Assembly: GCA_026391115.1 (NCBI GenBank) | Contig: JAPLER010000146.1 | Coordinates: 1 to 10,350 of the forward strand | Direction: 5' to 3' | Source of the DNA: Bacteroidota bacterium | GTDB taxonomy: Bacteria; Bacteroidota; Bacteroidia; Chitinophagales; Chitinophagaceae | Length of the DNA stretch: 10,350 nt | Shown: in pieces, positions 6,198-10,350 of the stretch | Numbering within the stretch: the stretch's first letter is position 1 | Layout of the letters: every line of letters starts with the position of its first letter | The notes under the pieces: generated by a model | Told to the model about the DNA's origin: nothing | The model's input: only the letters and a program-made list of their open reading frames with translations | Databases searched by the model: none | Program-made: the position numbers and the translations under genes

Positions 6198-6689
6198 TTA
6201 TTTCAGATTATCGCTCGTAAAACTTAAAGGCAGTAAATGAGATGCTTTTGATATTACAAATACTTTTCCTTCAATGCCACTCAATATAAGTCTTATAGAA
6301 TTATTCCATCTTCCTTCATATTCTAATAAACTTTGTCTGCACATACCACAAGGGCTTATTGGTCTATCACTATTAGCATTTGTATTATGATTATGATAAC
6401 TAATTGCCATCGTTTCTACTGCAACCTCTGGATACAATGCACTTGCACTAGATAATAAAGAACGTTCTGCACAAATGCTCACAGGATAACTTGCATTTTC
6501 TTGATTAGTACCAGTAACAACTCTACCATTTTTAAGTATTGCTGCCGCACCTACAAAAAAATGTGAGTATGGTGCATAAGCAGTCTCTGCGGTTTTTCGT
6601 GCTTTTGACAACAATTTAGCATCAGCTTCTGGTAAGTCATTTATTGATTCATAAACCTCAAATTCAAATTTATAATTGTTTTTTTTCAT
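6198..6689 (-). CDS. cdd: Cytidine deaminase
   Basis: The 163-residue product is a zinc-dependent nucleoside deaminase of the homotetrameric Cdd class. AYAPYSHFFVGAAAILKNG (37-55) and GTNQENASYP (60-69) form the substrate site, C73-A-E75 supplies the first zinc ligand and the proton-shuttling glutamate, and SPCGMCRQ (112-119) supplies Cys114 and Cys117. It converts cytidine and deoxycytidine to uridine and deoxyuridine in pyrimidine salvage. It is about 25 residues longer than the minimal bacterial enzyme, with an N-terminal extension (1-22) and a short insert rich in Asn and His (about 99-109), both common in Bacteroidota. The start at 6689 is the only ATG before the conserved region that keeps the KFEFEVYESINDLPE lead-in. 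It lies between pdhB (181 nt upstream, ended by a terminator) and the lipoprotein gene (91 nt downstream). Confidence 0.94.
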   Translation of the reverse strand: MKKNNYKFEFEVYESINDLPEADAKLLSKARKTAETAYAPYSHFFVGAAAILKNGRVVTGTNQENASYPVSICAERSLLSSASALYPEVAVETMAISYHNHNTNANSDRPISPCGMCRQSLLEYEGRWNNSIRLILSGIEGKVFVISKASHLLPLSFTSDNLK

Positions 6690-6817
6690 ACCTTATTCAA
6701 TCTTACTTTTTGATGACTAAAATTGGGGAATAAAATTAGGGGTTTAGTAATTAAAACACATTATTAATACAGGTAATAAGCAAAACACAATTACTAGCAT
6801 TGGCTCTATTAAAATAA

Positions 6818-6848
6818 AATTGGCTTTTGATTTTCTCAAAAGCCAATT
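6818..6848 (-). terminator. Terminator of pdhB
   Basis: Arms 6818-6830 and 6836-6848 form a perfect 13-bp stem (AATTGGCTTTTGA and its complement) around a 5-nt loop. On the minus strand the stem is followed by TTTATTTTAAT, and it starts 22 nt after the pdhB stop. The rest of the gap before cdd (6690-6817) shows only AT-rich sequence with a one-mismatch -7 element (TAATTTTA) upstream of cdd. Confidence 0.82.
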
Positions 6849-6870
6849 CATTATTTGAAATATTGTTAAA

Positions 6871-7857
6871 CTACTTTTTCATATACATTACTTCTTTAAT
6901 CACTTTTACTGTTCTTTCAACATCTGGTATTGCAAGAGCAGCAAGGTTTTGAGCATAGTGCATAGGGGCATCGGCACTTGTAATTCTACGTATTGGTGCA
7001 TCTAAATAATCAAACCCTTCTTTTTGAATACGATAAGTAATCTCACTACTAACACTTGCGAATGGCCACTGTTCTTCAACAATCACCAAACGATTAGTTT
7101 TCTTAACACTTTCTAAAATTGTTCTCCAATCTAATGGACGAATTGTTCTTAAATCAACCACCTCTGCACTAATGCCTTCTTTCTCCAATTCTTCAGCAGC
7201 ACCTAAAGCAACTTTCATCATTTTATTGTAAGAAACAATGGTTACATCTCTACCTGCTCTTTTAACATCAGCTTTACCAATTTCAATATAATATTCTTCT
7301 TCTGGCACATCGCATTTATCGCCATACATCAATTCGCTTTCCATAAAAATTACAGGATCTTCTTCGTATCTGATGGCTTGTTTTAATAGACCTTTAGCGT
7401 CGTATCCATTTGATGGAGAGATGACTTTTAATCCTGGAATATTGGCATAATAACTTTCAAATGCAGTACTGTGTTGAGCTCCAAGTTGCCCAGCACTTCC
7501 ATTCCCCCCTCTAAAAACTATTGGACAACTAACTTGGCCACCACTCATTGCCAACATTTTACTTGCAGTATTTAATATTTGATCCATAGGCAAAACAGCA
7601 AAATTCCAAGTCATAAATTCCACTATTGGTCTCAGCCCATTTTGTGCTGCACCAACAGCAACACCTGTAAAGCCAAGCTCTGCAATAGGTGTATCAATCA
7701 CTCTTTTTGCACCAAACTCTGCCAGCATTCCTTGACTCACTTTATAAGCACCATTGTATTCGGCTACTTCTTCTCCCATTAAAAATACTCTTTCGTCTCT
7801 TCTCATTTCTTCACTCATTGCCTCTCTAAGTGCTTCTCTAAACGCTATTGAACGCAT
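6871..7857 (-). CDS. pdhB: Pyruvate dehydrogenase E1 component, beta subunit
   Basis: The 328-residue protein has the usual E1-beta length. The pyrimidine-binding transketolase domain (about 1-180) includes MGEEVAEYNGAYKVSQG (27-43), DTPIAELGFTGVAVGAA (55-71) with the thiamine-diphosphate-activating Glu60, FMTWNF (81-86), and GGNGSAGQLGAQHS (117-130) with His129. The C-terminal transketolase domain (about 200-325) includes VDLRTIRPLDWRTI and IVEEQWPFASV. With the alpha subunit, which is not in the window, it decarboxylates pyruvate and hands the acetyl group to the E2 lipoyl domain. The GEEVAEYNGAYKV and FMTWNF forms favour pyruvate over branched-chain 2-oxoacids. The ATG at 7857 fits the family N-terminus (MRSIAFREALREAM). 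It is monocistronic by its promoter element and terminator, and divergent from queA. Confidence 0.95.
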   Translation of the reverse strand: MRSIAFREALREAMSEEMRRDERVFLMGEEVAEYNGAYKVSQGMLAEFGAKRVIDTPIAELGFTGVAVGAAQNGLRPIVEFMTWNFAVLPMDQILNTASKMLAMSGGQVSCPIVFRGGNGSAGQLGAQHSTAFESYYANIPGLKVISPSNGYDAKGLLKQAIRYEEDPVIFMESELMYGDKCDVPEEEYYIEIGKADVKRAGRDVTIVSYNKMMKVALGAAEELEKEGISAEVVDLRTIRPLDWRTILESVKKTNRLVIVEEQWPFASVSSEITYRIQKEGFDYLDAPIRRITSADAPMHYAQNLAALAIPDVERTVKVIKEVMYMKK

Positions 7858-7872
7858 ATTCTATTTTTTTGG

Positions 7873-7880
7873 CAAATATA
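7873..7880 (-). promoter_or_regulatory. -7 promoter element of pdhB
   Basis: On the minus strand TATATTTG (7880-7873) matches TAnnTTTG, 15 nt before the pdhB ATG. A TTG exists only 7 nt upstream of it, too near for -33, so the upstream element is not identified. Confidence 0.45.
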
Positions 7881-8060
7881 TAGTTTGCAATTATTTGTTT
7901 AATAAATAATGAATGGTTGTTCAATAATTATTGTTGCACTCGTTTTCTGAAATGTATTTTATCATAATCTAGCAACCTTAAATCATTTTTATTATCCTCC
8001 ACAATACTAGCAAACATTCATTACTATAACAATCAAATAAAACAGCACAATTTAATTCCT
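7881..8060. other. Middle of the pdhB-queA divergent intergenic region
   Basis: The whole gap between pdhB and queA is 307 nt. Its two ends hold the pdhB and queA promoters. The middle is AT-rich with no convincing gene; the only structure noted is a 12-nt perfect palindrome CAATAATTATTG at 7922-7933, which could be an operator but could equally be chance in such sequence. Confidence 0.5.
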
Positions 8061-8092
8061 TTTGCTAGTTGACCTGTAACCCCCTACTTTTG
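8061..8092 (+). promoter_or_regulatory. Promoter of queA
   Basis: TTTG (8061-8064), a 20-nt spacer and TACTTTTG (8085-8092) match the Bacteroidetes -33/-7 consensus in both sequence and spacing. The inferred start near 8096 leaves a leader of about 65-70 nt with the hairpin at 8111-8135. Confidence 0.7.
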
Positions 8093-8110
8093 CAGCCTTT
8101 ATAAAATGAT

Positions 8111-8135
8111 ACTGCCCCGTAAGGCGGTGGCAAGT
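8111..8135 (+). promoter_or_regulatory. GC-rich hairpin in the queA leader
   Basis: TGCC (8113-8116) pairs with GGCA (8129-8132) and CCG (8117-8119) with CGG (8125-8127), with one bulged T at 8128 and loop TAAGG; ACT/AGT can extend the base with a bulge. This GC island stands out in an A/T leader and is followed by AAAATTTTAAAAG. PreQ1 or SAM sensing would make biological sense for queA, but the sequence hallmarks of the preQ1-I class are not seen. Confidence 0.35.
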
Positions 8136-8164
8136 TCATAAAAATTTTAAAAGTTATTAAAATT

Positions 8165-9151
8165 ATGAAGCTTAGCTCATTTCGTTATGACCTTCCTCTA
8201 AATCTGATTGCACAGAATCCTACAAAACGCAGAGAAGACAGCCGCTTACTTGTTGTTAACAAAAAAACTGGAGAAATGCAGAACAAGCATTTCAAAGATA
8301 TTTTGGAGTTTTTTGACGATAAGGATGTATTTGTAGTAAATAATACGAAGGTATTTCCTGCACGTATGTATGGGCGTAAAGAAAAAACAGGTGCAAAAAT
8401 TGAAGTATTTTTATTGCGTGAATTAAACAGACCCAATCGATTGTGGGATGTAATAGTTGATCCTGCCCGTAAAATTCGTGTAGGCAATAAATTATATTTT
8501 GGCGAAAACGAAGAATTAGTAGCTGAAGTAATTGACAATACTACAAGCCGTGGACGTACCATTAAATTTTTGTGGGAAGGAAGTGAAGAAAGTTTTAAAG
8601 GTATGCTTGAACATCTTGGTGAAACGCCATTACCAAAATATATTAAACGTAAACCAGACGAAGAGGATAGAGAAAGATACCAAACTGTTTATGCAAAATA
8701 TGAAGGTGCTGTATCTGCACCAACAGCTGGCTTACATTTTAGTAAAGAATTGATTAAACGTTGCGAAATACATGGAATTAAATTTGCAGAAGTTACTTTA
8801 CACACTGGCTTAGGTACATTTAGACCCATTGAAGTTGAGGATTTAACCAAGCATAAAATGGATGCTGAATATTTTAGAATTCCAGAAGAAGCCGCAGCTA
8901 CAGTAAATAAAGCTAAAGATAAAGGACGCAGGGTTTGTAGTATTGGCACAACAACAATGCGTGCACTAGAAACAAGTTTTACAGCTGAAGGAAGATTAAA
9001 ACCAGCAGAAGGTTGGACCAATAATTTTATTCATCCACCTTACGATTTCAATATTGCAGATTCTTTAGTAACCAATTTTAATTTACCTAAAACTAGCTTA
9101 TTGATTTTAACCTGCTCTTTTGCAGGATATGATTTAACAATGGAAGCTTAA
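8165..9151 (+). CDS. queA: S-adenosylmethionine:tRNA ribosyltransferase-isomerase, prematurely stopped
   Basis: The 328-residue frame is QueA, which moves the ribosyl part of S-adenosylmethionine onto preQ1 at tRNA position 34, giving epoxyqueuosine. Family blocks are FRYDLPLNLIAQNP (6-19), SRLLVV (26-31), VFVVNNTKVFPARMYGRK (55-72), GAKIEVFLL (76-84), GAVSAPTAGLHFS (about 180-192), THTLHTGLGTFRP-like sequence near 208-219, IGTTTMRALE (about 263-272) and NFNLPKTSLLILTCSFAGYD near the end. The start follows a good promoter and leader. The oddity is the end: the family should continue for about 20 more residues, finishing with a highly conserved tail. Here TAA follows MEA, and the tail YRFFSYGDAMLVI is encoded straight after it in the same frame (9152-9193). 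The product is therefore probably shortened; whether it is active is unknown. No clear terminator lies before 9280. Confidence 0.93.
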   Translation: MKLSSFRYDLPLNLIAQNPTKRREDSRLLVVNKKTGEMQNKHFKDILEFFDDKDVFVVNNTKVFPARMYGRKEKTGAKIEVFLLRELNRPNRLWDVIVDPARKIRVGNKLYFGENEELVAEVIDNTTSRGRTIKFLWEGSEESFKGMLEHLGETPLPKYIKRKPDEEDRERYQTVYAKYEGAVSAPTAGLHFSKELIKRCEIHGIKFAEVTLHTGLGTFRPIEVEDLTKHKMDAEYFRIPEEAAATVNKAKDKGRRVCSIGTTTMRALETSFTAEGRLKPAEGWTNNFIHPPYDFNIADSLVTNFNLPKTSLLILTCSFAGYDLTMEA

Positions 9152-9193
9152 TATCGTTTCTTTAGTTATGGCGATGCAATGTTGGTAATCTAA
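9152..9193 (+). other. Stranded C-terminal tail of queA after an in-frame stop
   Basis: Directly after the queA TAA (9149-9151) and in the same frame lie 13 codons, YRFFSYGDAMLVI, followed by TAA. This is the near-invariant C-terminus of QueA. In E. coli QueA eight residues (YKAAVEEK) lie between the equivalent Ala and this tail; here one codon, the TAA, takes their place. This fits a 21-nt in-frame deletion that joined the TA of a Tyr codon to the last A of a Lys codon. Confidence 0.85.
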
Positions 9194-9267
9194 TTAATAA
9201 AACGGTATATTTTTTACTTAGTAATTTGTAATGTAAAAAATATTTTTTCGATAATTTAACTAATGTA

Positions 9268-9275
9268 TATATTTG
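9268..9275 (+). promoter_or_regulatory. -7 promoter element upstream of greA
   Basis: TATATTTG matches TAnnTTTG. TTCG at 9247-9250, 17 nt upstream, is a weak candidate -33. No other -7 match lies between this point and the greA ATG. The inferred start (about 9279-9282) falls at the base of the hairpin that follows. Confidence 0.45.
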
Positions 9276-9279
9276 TGCC

Positions 9280-9319
9280 ACAACGCTACACCTAAAAAGT
9301 GTGGCGTTGTATTTTTTTT
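9280..9319 (+). terminator. Terminator-like hairpin in the greA leader / after queA
   Basis: ACAACGCTACAC (9280-9291) pairs with GTGTGGCGTTGT (9299-9310) over 12 bp with one U-G pair and a 7-nt loop, followed by A and eight T (9312-9319). It has the form of an intrinsic terminator. It lies 128 nt after the queA stop but also between the greA -7 element and the greA ATG, so it is either the queA terminator or an attenuator of greA, or both. Confidence 0.8.
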
Positions 9320-9341
9320 AATGTAAAACAAATGATGAATT

Positions 9342-9809
9342 ATGAGCGAATATGTAACCAAAGAAACCTTTGATAAAATGCGTGAAGAGCTTCACAAGCT
9401 AAAATCGATTGATAGACCCGCTGCCAGCAAAGCTATTGGCGAAGCTAGAGAAAAAGGCGATTTAAAAGAAAATGCAGAATATGATAGTGCAAAAGAAGCT
9501 CAAGGAATGTTGGAAGCAAAAATTAAGCAACTTGAAGGAGCAATTGCTACTTCAAAGATTGTTGACCCATCTACAATTGATATCAGTAAAGTAAGCATAC
9601 TTACCAAAGTTACCATAACCAATATGGCTACAAAAAAACAGGTTACTTATCAAATTGTTGGAGAAAAAGAAGCCGATTTAAAAGCTCAAAAAATATCTGC
9701 ATCATCTCCTATTGGTAAAGGTTTATTAGGAAAGAAAAAAGGTGAAGTTGCCGAAGTACAAGCCCCCAATGGAATACTAAAATTTAAAATTGATAAAATT
9801 GCTATTTAA
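9342..9809 (+). CDS. greA: Transcription elongation factor GreA
   Basis: The 155-residue protein has standard GreA length and layout. The N-terminal antiparallel coiled coil (about 1-75) starts YVTKETFDKMREELHKLK and has the tip GDLKENAEYDSAKEAQG (39-55), with the acidic Asp40 and Glu43 that hold the catalytic magnesium of RNA polymerase for transcript cleavage. The C-terminal FKBP-like domain (about 80-155) includes YQIVGEKEADLKAQKISASSPIGKGLLGKKKGEVAEV. It enters the secondary channel of a backtracked polymerase and stimulates RNA cleavage so that elongation resumes. The ATG at 9342 is the start that gives MSEYVTKE; the earlier ATGs at 9331 and 9334 are in another frame. A terminator-like hairpin in its leader may control it, and a strong terminator follows directly after the stop. 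Confidence 0.96.
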   Translation: MSEYVTKETFDKMREELHKLKSIDRPAASKAIGEAREKGDLKENAEYDSAKEAQGMLEAKIKQLEGAIATSKIVDPSTIDISKVSILTKVTITNMATKKQVTYQIVGEKEADLKAQKISASSPIGKGLLGKKKGEVAEVQAPNGILKFKIDKIAI

Positions 9810-9810
9810 T

Positions 9811-9842
9811 AAAAAGCCTTCAAATGTTTGAAGGCTTTTTTA
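9811..9842 (+). terminator. Terminator of greA
   Basis: A perfect 14-bp inverted repeat (arms 9811-9824 and 9827-9840) around a minimal TG centre, so the real loop will open a few pairs. The core GCCTTCAAA is preceded by A5 and followed by T6. It begins 1 nt after the stop codon and could also work from the other strand. Confidence 0.9.
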
Positions 9843-10016
9843 TTACCCCTCGCTTCTTTGCTATATAAATTACTAAATAAAAAGCAGCAAAGAAACACTC
9901 TAAATTTCACTGTCTATTATTTTATGTAGGCTTTGCAACTGCCTCAAAAAGTTAGAAAGAAACACAACAGAGATTATATAAGGTTTAGTCTAGGTTTTAT
10001 TTATTATCATTTCGTA
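9843..10016. other. Gap between the greA terminator and the rimO promoter
   Basis: No gene is visible here. The only structure is a 9-bp inverted repeat, TTCTTTGCT (9854-9862) with AGCAAAGAA (9886-9894), separated by 23 nt and without a T-run; its role is unknown. Confidence 0.5.
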
Positions 10017-10046
10017 TTTGCTATTAGCCTTGTAACCCTATTTTTG
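10017..10046 (+). promoter_or_regulatory. Promoter of rimO, 5 nt from the ATG
   Basis: TTTG (10017-10020), an 18-nt spacer and TATTTTTG (10039-10046) fit the Bacteroidetes consensus in sequence and spacing. Only CCACA separates the element from the ATG, so the transcript should start at or next to the start codon. Confidence 0.7.
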
Positions 10047-10051
10047 CCACA

Positions 10052-10350
10052 ATGAAAGTAAAGTCTATAAAGCAGGATAAGGTAAACATTATTACACTTG
10101 GCTGTAGCAAGAATTTGGTTGATAGCGAGGTTTTGAGTGGACAACTAGCTGCTAATGATTATAATGTAGTGCATGAAAATACTAAACTAGACCATAATAT
10201 AGTTGTAGTTAACACCTGTGGTTTTATAGATAAAGCAAAAGAAGAAAGTGTAAATACCATACTTGATCAGGTTGCATTAAAACAAAAAGGAAAACTTGAC
10301 AAAGTATTTGTTACAGGCTGCCTTAGCGAAAGATACAGAGAAGATTTAAA
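10052..10350 (+). CDS. rimO: Ribosomal protein S12 methylthiotransferase RimO, N-terminal part
   Basis: The first 99 codons are present and the gene continues past the right edge. The sequence MKVKSIKQDKVNIITLGCSKNLVDSEVL matches the start of the methylthiotransferase N-terminal domain. Cys18 (LGCSKN), Cys56 (NTCGFID) and Cys90 (TGCLSERY) are the three ligands of its auxiliary iron-sulphur cluster. The LGCSKNLVDSE and NTCGFIDKAKEES forms identify RimO rather than MiaB, which has a different pattern. RimO adds a methylthio group to the conserved aspartate of ribosomal protein S12 using S-adenosylmethionine; the radical SAM and TRAM domains lie outside the window. The ATG follows a good promoter by 5 nt, and no other in-frame start precedes the LGCSKN block. 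Confidence 0.95.
   Translation, partial: MKVKSIKQDKVNIITLGCSKNLVDSEVLSGQLAANDYNVVHENTKLDHNIVVVNTCGFIDKAKEESVNTILDQVALKQKGKLDKVFVTGCLSERYREDL

Noticed and set aside
7922..7933. Perfect palindrome CAATAATTATTG between pdhB and queA as an operator.
   Set aside because: Only A/T apart from the outer pair, unsupported by a second copy or nearby regulator, so chance cannot be excluded.
7909..7950. Open frame of 13 codons (MNGCSIIIVALVF) upstream of queA.
   Set aside because: No promoter, start context or family resemblance; short frames like this are expected in AT-rich gaps.
8093..8164. Preq1-I riboswitch before queA.
   Set aside because: The typical small H-type pseudoknot layout with its A-rich AAAAAACUA tail could not be found; kept only as an unclassified hairpin.
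8185..8562. Minus-strand open frame inside queA, and similar frames opposite maf, the serine hydrolase, pdhB and queA (2160-2396, 3405-3725, 7579-7782, 8689-9021).
   Set aside because: They are antisense shadows of well-recognised genes and their products show no family features.
1..10350. Mobile element, CRISPR array, toxin-antitoxin or defence system.
   Set aside because: No transposase, integrase, repeat-spacer array or defence domain is seen; the genes are ordinary housekeeping and envelope genes.

Overview
The window is AT-rich DNA that looks chromosomal and comes from a member of the Bacteroidota, most likely the Chitinophagaceae or a near relative. The signs are the start of a SusC/RagA-type TonB-dependent transporter, a futalosine-pathway MqnE, a YtxJ bacilliredoxin, a zinc-free L31 protein, and repeated matches to the Bacteroidetes promoter element TAnnTTTG with almost no Shine-Dalgarno sequences. 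The phylum call is firm; the family call is inference.

Layout from left to right. 1-1072 (minus): the first 134 codons of a SusC-like transporter, preceded by maf. 1222-1476 (plus): rpmE (L31), facing away from maf and ending at a terminator shared with convergent phnA. 1538-3661 (minus): a secreted serine hydrolase of the beta-lactamase fold followed by phnA. 3742-5592 (plus): a small outer-membrane beta-barrel protein and mqnE, each with its own terminator. 5659-7857 (minus): pdhB, cdd, a 38-residue lipoprotein not seen by length-limited gene finding, and ytxJ. 8165-10350 (plus): queA, greA and the start of rimO.

Most genes look like separately transcribed housekeeping units. Translation and RNA functions recur (rpmE, queA, greA, rimO) beside envelope genes. 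Six hairpins with T-runs or long palindromes delimit the units, two of them placed to serve convergent genes.

No mobile element, CRISPR array, phage gene or defence system is visible. The points that repay attention are: (1) queA is cut by an in-frame TAA, and the conserved QueA tail YRFFSYGDAMLVI is still encoded in the same frame directly after it; (2) a terminator-like hairpin with eight T lies between the only visible greA promoter element and the greA start, resembling the GraL arrangement of E. coli; (3) a tiny lipoprotein gene sits 4 nt before ytxJ, which also corrects the ytxJ start; (4) three genes (phnA, mqnE, rimO) have TAnnTTTG exactly 5 nt before their ATG, pointing to leaderless transcripts; (5) rpmE and queA share an 11-nt promoter/start block and each has a GC-rich leader hairpin.
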